DNA of 18,717 bases. Origin: CAIKKV01 sp044346855. Lineage in GTDB: Bacteria > Verrucomicrobiota > Kiritimatiellia > CAIKKV01. The translations under genes and the position numbers were made by a program. Shown piece after piece: positions 8,101 through 13,924 of this stretch (position 1 is its first letter; every line of letters starts with the position of its first letter). The stretch lies in the NCBI GenBank assembly GCA_044346855.1, contig JBIIYJ010000076.1, positions 1-18,717 on the forward strand, written 5' to 3'. The notes under the pieces are model-generated. The model saw only the letters and a program-made list of their open reading frames with translations, was not told where the DNA came from and searched no databases.

Positions 8101-8269
8101 CCGCCGGAAGACCGTTGGTCCAGTTTCCGGAATCGGTCCAAAGCCCCGTCCCGCCCGTCCAGGTATGAGTAAGGCCCGCCGCAGCCGGGATCCAGCCGAA
8201 TGCGATCAATCCAGAAAACAAAAACACCCACGCCAGTTTTACACGTGTAGATTTCAGAGTTTCCTCCAC
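5186..8269 (-). CDS. Secreted glycine-rich repeat protein B with three modules
   Basis: About 1027 residues with a signal peptide (KSTRVK, hydrophobic core LAWVFLFSGLIAFGW, cleavage near PAAAG). The start is uncertain: the first in-frame start is GTG at 8269, but it has no ribosome site. GGAGG (8263-8267) sits 5 bases before an in-frame CTG at 8257, which would give MKSTRVKLAW. Mature protein: a strand domain opening T-H-T-W-T-G-G-T-G-L-W (about 34-135), then modules at about 140-292, 478-637 and 815-984, linked by two copies of a spacer domain that begins D-(L/I)-G-T and contains W-(I/V)-R-F-P-A-D-G. The tail reads GTVVW and ends LMVVR. It is a paralogue of protein A; its opening domain aligns along most of its length. 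No enzyme motif is seen. Role in surface display, adhesion or glycan binding is inference. Confidence 0.78.
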   Translation of the reverse strand: MEETLKSTRVKLAWVFLFSGLIAFGWIPAAAGLTHTWTGGTGLWTDSGNWTNGLPAEGGSVVVASGVVTLTGESGRLASFEMTGGQLVFSNGLASVVRADEIRIKGGTVRHAANSATATNTAGQWPIDGRVCFVCTNFFLEAAALIDVNERGWAAPLTGNVGGYGPGAATGLRAGGGYGGGGGNYSKYGGLPYGSTEGPDQPGSGGGAYGSVKGGVGGGLVRIESHGGTVTVNGTIRANGGKGGANAGGGSGGGIYISCRTLAGTNGLVTVNGGDYNSNSGSGSGGRIAVAYEPEAQSNAALCTATFSARMGGYVNYPGDLGTLWFPDNTLLGEMVSHTGHWMAPPGYWTTPSLTVTNGWIRFPADGMRLTVTGDVTVTGAGAGLELGGNASMGKTLFREGTYLNYVLVSAMTNPPELAVGGNLTLTNGGFLRLYSAPTNGAPFGAYLAVTGSLVVGASSALYPVSDPTNGGSVRIGAEAVTVLKNGSINADRAGFSGGRVTVSGEKGFGPGGGATRDGGGYGGMGGNMYNLAGRPYGSAESPDLPGSGGGNNAGETGGAGGGLIWVEARERLTVHGVLTANGATPAGNSAAGSGGGIRLACRTFASSGGVIRASGVAVADSGVAGSGGGGRISLSYDPVQQDSAEPVDVTIQAGCSLVSYPADIGTIYLTDSRFLKETLNMEGQVLPFSAWSPANLIVSNRWVRFPADGFALSVTGGVTITDQGLVELGGAKLFDRDSFILANGQYVGLIHYSAATSSFHCGGSLVLTNGGGFRIFAGPTNGAVAHGAVVRVAGRTEIGAGSWIFPVSEPTNGGSALFLLSNLAVASGGGFDANQSGFAGGGGATWVTGFGYGGGGYSASMGGGGGYGGAGGNPTRGGVVYGDSNAPAYPGSGGGRGNNTVNTRSGGSGGGLIRVQTTGAVVLDGTLTANGRSSTYGAGAGSGGGVYLRCRTLSGAGAIRANGGTATTQNSAASGGGGRVAVGAVNRSAFSGSALAQAGTGGTYNGAEGTVVWLAGPRSGALMVVR
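5318..7852 (-). repeat. Three glycine-rich modules of protein B
   Basis: Modules lie at about 7394-7852, 6359-6838 and 5318-5827. Each contains PGSGGG, a G-G-x-G-G-G-L-(I/V)-(R/W) strand, a G-(T/V)-(I/L)-x-A-N-G strand, GSGGG with a Cys-containing strand, and ends in a GGGGR or GSGGR glycine run followed by a short hydrophobic strand. The second and third modules are preceded by N-(A/S)-x-D-x-x-G-F-(S/A)-G-G. Confidence 0.72.
8263..8267 (-). promoter_or_regulatory. Ribosome binding site that challenges the start of protein B
   Basis: GGAGG on the minus strand overlaps the GTG at 8269 and so cannot serve it. It lies at ideal spacing (5 bases) for the in-frame CTG at 8255-8257. Confidence 0.5.
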
Positions 8270-8296
8270 TCATAAAGCGTCAACAAACGTTCTCGT

Positions 8297-8325
8297 ATAT
8301 TAGATCATACAAATCAAACACGCAA
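8297..8325 (-). promoter_or_regulatory. Possible internal promoter ahead of proteins B and C
   Basis: The 94-base gap 8270-8363 is clearly AT-rich compared with the rest. On the minus strand TTGCGT (8320-8325) and TAATAT (8297-8302) are 17 bases apart, and TATGAT (8304-8309) is another -10-like box. The matches are only moderate, so this is a candidate. Confidence 0.28.
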
Positions 8326-8345
8326 ACCTATACGGCGGCCGGGGA

Positions 8346-8374
8346 TCAAGCCCGTCGACAGGCTCAGGGCTTGA
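8346..8374 (-). repeat. Perfect 8-bp inverted repeat spanning the stop codon of the 8364-11726 gene
   Basis: Arms TCAAGCCC (8346-8353) and GGGCTTGA (8367-8374) enclose a 13-base loop that holds GTCGAC and the TGA stop (8364-8366). There is no T-run after the stem on either strand, so it is not a classical terminator. The core GACAGGCTCAGGGC resembles a short palindromic repeat that I recall from intergenic spaces of many bacteria; this identification is from memory. Confidence 0.55.
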
Positions 8375-11300
8375 AAACGCCGAAGGCGGATGAATCCATA
8401 TAGGCCCGGGTGCTGCCGAAAGCCGACACGTGGAGCGGTCCGCCCTCCGTGTTCATGTTCACCTGGAATTCCAGGAAAAAGCGTTCCGATTTCCCATCGA
8501 TCGCCAGCAGCGACAGCGGAATCAGCGCCCGGATCGCATAGCCGCCGTCCGCCGCCGCGCCCGTCACCCGCACCTCCGGGGCCGGCGACTGCCTGCCGCC
8601 CTTCGCCGCGAACGCGCGGGCCGGCTGACCGCCCGCCGCCGGCGTCAGGAAAATCTGCCCTATGGCGGCCCCGCCCGGCTGCGAGCCGAACACCTCCACG
8701 CACGCCCCCTTCCAGGCCGTCTCCGCCACCACGGGCTTCGGATCCTTCACCCGCGCCTCGACGGCCAGGTCGACGCCCGCCAGGGCCGCCCGGATCTCGG
8801 CAATCGCGCCCTTGGCCGTGCGCACCTCGATGGGCCGGACCGCCTCCAGCGCGCCCACCAGGGCGGCCGCGTCCGCCGCCTGGATCGCCGTCAGAGGCCG
8901 GGCTTCCACCGGAGCCGCCGCGGGCGCCGGCGCGACCGCCGCGGCCATCCCCGGCTCAACCGACTCGACGGGGCGGATGGCCCCCAGCGGCGCTTCATCG
9001 GAAAAAGGGACAAGCCGGTAGGTCGCGAAAATCGCCTCGGCCGGAACCGCCCGCGCGCGCCCGGCCGGCTTGGCGGACCCGGCCTCAGCCCCCTCCTCCG
9101 CGGGCTCTTCGCCCTCCGCGGGCGCAGCCTTTCCCGCCGCCGCCACAGCCCCGCCCGCCGGCGGGACAAGATCGACCAAAATCGTGTCGCGCTCCCCCGC
9201 CTGCACCGGCCGAACGCGGTCCAGCTCGATCCGCACGCCGTAGCCGCCCTGGTCCACCAGCACCGCGGCGGCCATGACCGGCTTGAGCGTCAGAGGTCCC
9301 AGCGTCTCCCCCTGCCCGTTGAGCAGCGTGACCCGGGTCTTCACCACCGGCGGCTTGCCCCGGCCTGCCGGAACCGTCACCGGCGTGAACGGGATCATCT
9401 CGTAAGCCTCGCGGACCATCCCCCGCAGGCCGTGCGCGCCGCCGTAAATGTTGAATACCCGGTCGCTGCCGCTGCCGGCCAGCCGCACCGAGCACAGGAT
9501 CTCCCCGGGGCCGAATGTGAAACCCCGTTCGCAGGTCACCGACGACTGGCGGACCTCGCCATATCCGCTCACCGTCACCCCGTCGAGCCGGGCGTTGGCG
9601 GGCTCGCTGTTGGCCGTCACCAGCGGCTGGCCGTCCGCGGTCTCCCCGACCACGGAGTGCAGCCGGAACGTCCGCCACTGCGACGGGTGCATCCCGCTCC
9701 CGTAATCGCCGTTCAGCGTGGCGGCCAGCACCTGCCCCTTTCCCGGAATATGCAACTGGCACAACCCGCCGCCGCCGTAGCCGATCTGACCGTGGAAGCC
9801 CTCGCCCAGCCAGGAAGGCGTAAGGCGGCCGTAATAGGCCACGGCATAGTAGCCCTTCCGGCGGGCGGCGAAAAACTCGTTGCCGCCGTTGACGCTTTCC
9901 GTGAGATCGGCTCCGCCCGCCCCCTTCCACCGGTAGGGCCCCTCCTGCCAGGCGTCGTACCGCGCCACGGCGTTTTTCGTCCGCGAGCTGTACGGCGCGG
10001 CGTTGGCGCCCATGCTGTAGATGTAGCTGTAGAGATTCTGCACGGTGTTGTACGCCTTGCGGAACCGGGGATCGTTCAGGTCGGCTAGACCCGCCCGCCA
10101 GCCGCTCAACACGTACGTCCCGTAATGCTGGTCGTACCCGTACCCCTCCTGCACGCCGCCCGAGACGCCGATCCCGACGCCCTTGCCGAATCCGCCGTTG
10201 GCAAAGCGGTCCCAATAGGTGTCGAACAGCTGCCGGTGCAGCGGATCCTCGGTGGCCTCCACGATGTACCGCATGGCCTGCACCAGGCTGGCCAGCGAGT
10301 TTCCGTTGACCAGCTCGATGCCCCGGCAGAAGGGCATGCGGTCCCCGATCTGCATCGCGAACTCGCGGACCGCCTCCTTCGCCTCCGCGGGCGCCTCGGA
10401 CTGGCGGAGGATCCGCCAGGCGGGCCGATGGTAGAAATAGCTGTAACAGCCCATCTCGTAGGCCAGGTTCCGCCCGTGCAGGACGTGATCGTTGGGCCCG
10501 ATCAGGCGCATGCCCTCCAGCATCTCCTTGAGCGCTACGTTCAGCGCCTGCCGGTTCGTGTGCAGCCCGTAACTGTACATCAGGATGTCCGCGGCGCCCG
10601 GCCGGGGCTCCGCCAGCTGCTTGTTGTTGTAGCTCTTGAAGGGCGACTCGTGCGACCCCACGGAAATGAAGTCGGGCTTGACCGGCAGGCCCGCGGGAAT
10701 GGCGAAATCCTCCGGCTTGAGCGTCTTGAGCCAGTCCCACAGCCGGATCTGGTTCATCTGCCAGAACACCTGGCCGTCGTGCTCGAGGGCGCCGTTGTTG
10801 ACGGCTTTCGCGGTCGCTTCGTCCGGGCACAACACGGCCGGCACCCGGGGCGGGCTGCCGCGCCAGTTGCGCTGCTCTTTTTTCAGCAGGAGATCGACGC
10901 CCAGGAAATAGTCGTTCGTCCCGGGCCCGACCTCCAGCACCAGCACCCGGCCTGCATAGGCGTCCGGATTATCGAAGTCACCGGAAGCGGTGGCATAGCC
11001 GCCGCTCCCGTCCAGCGCCATGGCAACCGGCCTGTCGCCCCGCTTCAGGACAACGGGTTTCCCGTCCGTCGTCTTCAGGGAGAGGCGCCGGCCGCGGGGC
11101 TGGTCCAGTTCCAGCAGCCCCAGGGAAAGGCCGACCGTTCCCCTGGGCACGCAAAGGAACCGGCGCCGGTACAGGTCGTGATGGCCGTGAACCCAGTCGG
11201 GCCCGCCGTTGACGCCGATTGCCAGTTCAGGCTCCGTCGCCGCCGAGATATAAAGGTCCGGGCTTCCGGCCAGGATGATGCGGTACACACCCTTGCCGCC

Positions 11301-11726
11301 ACCTTTGAGGGTATAGGTGAAACTCCGCCTGGCGCAAGCGGCCAGGAACGTCGGATCGGAGCTGGAACTCCAGCTCTGAAGCGGTTCGAGTCCACGGGAG
11401 TGGCAAGTCTCGTAGTACCAGGCCTCGTGATCCCAGCCTGCCAGAAGGGGCCCCCGGCCCAGGGCGTTGACGCCGTCGTCGGGAATCACCTCCCGCACCG
11501 CGGGCCGGCCGTCCGGTCCGTAGATCTTGACCAGCAGCTCGCTCGGCCCCCGCGCCACGCGGTTGATGTCGCGAACGTCCAGGGTGACGGTGAAATCCCC
11601 GCCCCCGGGATTGTTGACGAACAGTCCCAGGTCGTCGTATAACCGGTAGGTCGCCGGCTCAGCCGCCGCCGCCATGGACACCGACGCCAACAACCCCAGC
11701 CAGCCCAGCCCTAAACGTGTTTTCAA
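8364..11726 (-). CDS. Large secreted protein, possible polysaccharide lyase-like toroid/beta-sandwich with CBM9-like C-terminus
   Basis: About 1120 residues. The start is TTG at 11726, supported by AGGGGG (11732-11737) 5 bases upstream and by the signal peptide that follows (MKTRLG, hydrophobic core, cleavage near AAAAE). Parts: beta-rich N-terminal region (about 25-285); a helical region (about 300-570) with N-R-Q-A-L-N, Y-E-M-G-C-Y-S-Y-F-Y-H-R-P-A-W-R-I, V-N-G-N-S-L-A-S-L and G-Y-D-Q-H-Y-G-T-Y-V; a beta region (about 605-860) with V-N-G-G-N-E-F-F-A-A-R-R; an Ala/Pro/Glu-rich linker (about 860-980); and a CBM9-like domain (about 983-1120). Helical toroid plus beta-sandwich, with Asn, His and Tyr in such places, recalls family 8 and related polysaccharide lyases, but I do not recognise a named family. 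It is a paralogue of the gene at 16453-18717, which lacks the CBM9-like part. Lyase activity is inference. Confidence 0.65.
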   Translation of the reverse strand: MKTRLGLGWLGLLASVSMAAAAEPATYRLYDDLGLFVNNPGGGDFTVTLDVRDINRVARGPSELLVKIYGPDGRPAVREVIPDDGVNALGRGPLLAGWDHEAWYYETCHSRGLEPLQSWSSSSDPTFLAACARRSFTYTLKGGGKGVYRIILAGSPDLYISAATEPELAIGVNGGPDWVHGHHDLYRRRFLCVPRGTVGLSLGLLELDQPRGRRLSLKTTDGKPVVLKRGDRPVAMALDGSGGYATASGDFDNPDAYAGRVLVLEVGPGTNDYFLGVDLLLKKEQRNWRGSPPRVPAVLCPDEATAKAVNNGALEHDGQVFWQMNQIRLWDWLKTLKPEDFAIPAGLPVKPDFISVGSHESPFKSYNNKQLAEPRPGAADILMYSYGLHTNRQALNVALKEMLEGMRLIGPNDHVLHGRNLAYEMGCYSYFYHRPAWRILRQSEAPAEAKEAVREFAMQIGDRMPFCRGIELVNGNSLASLVQAMRYIVEATEDPLHRQLFDTYWDRFANGGFGKGVGIGVSGGVQEGYGYDQHYGTYVLSGWRAGLADLNDPRFRKAYNTVQNLYSYIYSMGANAAPYSSRTKNAVARYDAWQEGPYRWKGAGGADLTESVNGGNEFFAARRKGYYAVAYYGRLTPSWLGEGFHGQIGYGGGGLCQLHIPGKGQVLAATLNGDYGSGMHPSQWRTFRLHSVVGETADGQPLVTANSEPANARLDGVTVSGYGEVRQSSVTCERGFTFGPGEILCSVRLAGSGSDRVFNIYGGAHGLRGMVREAYEMIPFTPVTVPAGRGKPPVVKTRVTLLNGQGETLGPLTLKPVMAAAVLVDQGGYGVRIELDRVRPVQAGERDTILVDLVPPAGGAVAAAGKAAPAEGEEPAEEGAEAGSAKPAGRARAVPAEAIFATYRLVPFSDEAPLGAIRPVESVEPGMAAAVAPAPAAAPVEARPLTAIQAADAAALVGALEAVRPIEVRTAKGAIAEIRAALAGVDLAVEARVKDPKPVVAETAWKGACVEVFGSQPGGAAIGQIFLTPAAGGQPARAFAAKGGRQSPAPEVRVTGAAADGGYAIRALIPLSLLAIDGKSERFFLEFQVNMNTEGGPLHVSAFGSTRAYMDSSAFGVFKP

Positions 11727-11731
11727 TCAAT

Positions 11732-11737
11732 CCCCCT
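11732..11737 (-). promoter_or_regulatory. Ribosome binding site for a TTG start
   Basis: AGGGGG on the minus strand, 5 bases before the TTG at 11726. It supports the non-ATG start of the gene at 8364-11726; no in-frame ATG lies nearby that would keep the signal peptide. Confidence 0.65.
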
Positions 11738-11759
11738 GTTGCCCGGGTGTAAGCCTCCA

Positions 11760-13859
11760 TCAACGAATTAAGATCAAACAGCCGGACGCTCCCTGCCTTA
11801 ACACTTCAACAAAACACATCGTGCCGCTTTCCGCATCATTTGTATAGCCCGCACCCGGCAGGACGTTGAAAAGACCGGAAAACGACGCGGGCGCGTTCGT
11901 TCCATAGTTTACCAGACGTTCGGCTGTGATCTCCCCCGACGTCCACGGCCCGTACCAGACCGCAATACGACCGCCGCCGCCGCCCCCGTCTCCCGTCTGG
12001 TCGCGCGAGCCGCCCTCGGCGGACAACCGGCCCGACGCGGCACCCGAAAACGCGCCGCATTTGACGAAGATGCCGCCGCCAGAACCGCCCCCTCCGTAAT
12101 TCTGCCCATCCTGGCCGTCCGCCGAGAGAGTGCCGTCCATTCTCACGAGCCCGTACGATTCGATTCTGACCAGCCCCCCGCCCATGCCGCCCGCCGAAGC
12201 GTTATTGTTCTTCGTTCCGCCGCCGCTGCCCGGAATCGCGGGCCGCAGCGGATCGTCGTAAACGACCCCGCGCGTGGCCGTATCGAGGGCTCGCCCGCCC
12301 CGCCCGCCATGTCCCGCGCCCGATCCGGATCCGTTCACCGAAGCGCCCTTCCCCGGGCCGTAGGCGGCATAGGTGTTCGTGTCGCGCCAGGCCCGCATGA
12401 ACCCCAGACCGTTGGCATTGAATCCGGCATTGGACGCGACATCCATGCTGCCAACCCGGAACAGAATGCCCCCCCCGTTGGTGCTCACGGCACTGGGATA
12501 GATCCAGCAGTTCGTGGCCAACGATAGCGCGTTCGAGACAATGACGATGCCGCCGTAGTCCAAACCGTCGATCGCGCCGTTGGTCGCCTTCGGATACAGA
12601 TAGAGGCTGGCGCTGCTGGTCAGGGACAGGACTCCACACTGGATCTCCGGCCGGGAAATCTGCAGGCGGCCTTCGCTTCCCGCGATGGACAGAGTGTTGG
12701 TCACCGTGAGGGCGAAGGTCGAAGGCGGCACGGGGAACCGCAGCCAGCCGTTGATGACGGCGAGCGTCTCCACCGTCCAACTGCTGAAGGAGGGCGAAAT
12801 CAGAGAGCCCGTGTGGGGGATCCAGGCGCCGTCGAACAGGGACTGGTCCGGAATCGCAAGCGTGCCGATGTCGCTGTAGCCATATGTGGAGTTGGGCGTC
12901 GGGGCGCGCTTGGCGGAGAACCGCACGCGATGTTTCGGCGCGGCTGACTGGGCGGCCGGATCGTACACGATGGCGATTCGCCCGCTCCCGCCCGGCCCGC
13001 CGTTCGAGCTCAACTCCCCGGCATTCGCCTGCACGAGGCCATTCGAGCCGGCCAGCACCCGGCATCCGATGTAAACGCCACCGCCGGAGCCGCCGCCGCC
13101 GCGGCCCGCCGCATTACCGCCGTTGGCCGTGATCGTTCCGTTCAGGGTGACCAGGCCGTTCGATGCCTCGATGCGGACCTGACCGCCGCCGAACCCGCCG
13201 GCGCTGCTGCCGCTGCCGCCAGCGCTTCCCGGCCCCGGGTTCCAGGCGTCACCATTGACCGCACCTCCAAGTCCGCCGCCATCCGCCCGGATGCCCGCGG
13301 ATCCATGGCCGCCGCCACCGGCCCCCTTGCTTCCGCTCGAGACTCCGCCGCCGCCGCCGCCCGGCCCGTAGCCCTTGGCCCAAGTGCCAACGCTCCTATA
13401 GCCCCGCATGTCGGCATTCACGATGCCAGGTGCTTTCAGCGTAAAATTGGAGCAGGAAAAATAAACCCGCCCATCGACGTCCCACGTCCCGTCGATGTTC
13501 GTCGCGATTGCCGAATTCGCAACATGGGTGACGGTTCCGTTCGTGATCGCCACCTCGAGCGCCGAAACGCGGGCCTCCAGGCCTGTGAAGACCAGGACCC
13601 CGCCTTTCATCTCGAAACTGGCCAGGTCTGCGCTGGCGCTTGCCAGCGTAACCGTCCCTTTTGCGATAATCACGTCACCGTCCGCCAGCGGCACCCCGTT
13701 CGTCCACTGCGTCTCGTCGTCCCAACTTCCGATGCCGCCCTTCCAGGTGTGCGTGTCGCCCGCGGCCGCGACTCCCATGCCCACGATCAGAATGAACAAA
13801 CCCGCCCTGAGCGAACCCGACACATACCGACGAACTGTTCCATCCATTTTCGTTTTCAT
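11760..13859 (-). CDS. Secreted glycine-rich repeat protein A with two modules
   Basis: A 699-residue exported protein, the shortest of the three. ATG at 13859 follows a textbook AGGAGG (13867-13872) by 7 bases. Signal peptide: basic start (MKTKMDGTVRRYVSGSLR), core AGLFILIVGMGVAAAG, cleavage before DTHTW. Then a strand domain with T-H-T-W-K-G-G-I-G-S-W (about 36-135), glycine-rich module 1 (about 138-300), a spacer with D-I-G-T-L-A-I-P-D and W-L-R-F-P (about 325-460), module 2 (about 465-636), and a tail ending C-L-I-L-I-R. The opening domain is clearly homologous to that of protein B, including H-(V/A)-A-N-S-A-x-A-T-N and D-G-R-V. It lies 65 bases after the DUF4838 gene and 33 bases before the long lyase-like gene, so it is set among enzyme genes. 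No catalytic motif; structural or glycan-binding role is inference. Confidence 0.8.
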   Translation of the reverse strand: MKTKMDGTVRRYVSGSLRAGLFILIVGMGVAAAGDTHTWKGGIGSWDDETQWTNGVPLADGDVIIAKGTVTLASASADLASFEMKGGVLVFTGLEARVSALEVAITNGTVTHVANSAIATNIDGTWDVDGRVYFSCSNFTLKAPGIVNADMRGYRSVGTWAKGYGPGGGGGGVSSGSKGAGGGGHGSAGIRADGGGLGGAVNGDAWNPGPGSAGGSGSSAGGFGGGQVRIEASNGLVTLNGTITANGGNAAGRGGGGSGGGVYIGCRVLAGSNGLVQANAGELSSNGGPGGSGRIAIVYDPAAQSAAPKHRVRFSAKRAPTPNSTYGYSDIGTLAIPDQSLFDGAWIPHTGSLISPSFSSWTVETLAVINGWLRFPVPPSTFALTVTNTLSIAGSEGRLQISRPEIQCGVLSLTSSASLYLYPKATNGAIDGLDYGGIVIVSNALSLATNCWIYPSAVSTNGGGILFRVGSMDVASNAGFNANGLGFMRAWRDTNTYAAYGPGKGASVNGSGSGAGHGGRGGRALDTATRGVVYDDPLRPAIPGSGGGTKNNNASAGGMGGGLVRIESYGLVRMDGTLSADGQDGQNYGGGGSGGGIFVKCGAFSGAASGRLSAEGGSRDQTGDGGGGGGRIAVWYGPWTSGEITAERLVNYGTNAPASFSGLFNVLPGAGYTNDAESGTMCFVEVLRQGASGCLILIR
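11952..13448 (-). repeat. Two glycine-rich modules of protein A
   Basis: Modules at about 12960-13448 and 11952-12467. Both carry a glycine-rich opening stretch, a GGG-(Q/L)-V-R-I-E strand, a G-T-(I/L)-(T/S)-A-(N/D)-G strand, GGGGSGGG, a Cys-containing strand and a final G-R-I-A-(I/V)-(V/W)-Y strand. Confidence 0.72.
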
Positions 13860-13866
13860 GCCGCCA

Positions 13867-13872
13867 CCTCCT
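13867..13872 (-). promoter_or_regulatory. Strong Shine-Dalgarno of protein A
   Basis: AGGAGG on the minus strand, 7 bases before ATG 13859. It is the best ribosome site in the window and suggests that this repeat protein is made at a high level. The rest of the 65-base gap shows no convincing promoter or terminator. Confidence 0.75.
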
Positions 13873-13924
13873 ACTGTTACTAAAATCGCAGCTTTTTCTT
13901 ATCCCCCGAGCCCAGCCCGCCCCC

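Noticed and set aside
8390..11642. Long plus-strand open frames (295, 552 and 505 codons)
   Set aside because: They are antisense to the long lyase-like gene and translate to Pro/Arg-rich or His/Arg-rich low-complexity protein; no ribosome sites were evident.
2234..13448. Regular glycine-codon repeats that could look like a CRISPR array or DNA satellite
   Set aside because: The repeats are in frame inside signal-peptide-bearing proteins, vary in DNA, and have no spacer structure.
2102..13859. PEP-CTERM, type IX secretion or LPxTG sorting signals on the repeat proteins
   Set aside because: No V-P-E-P motif with membrane span and basic end, no Ig-like type IX C-terminal domain and no L-P-x-T-G were found at the C-termini.
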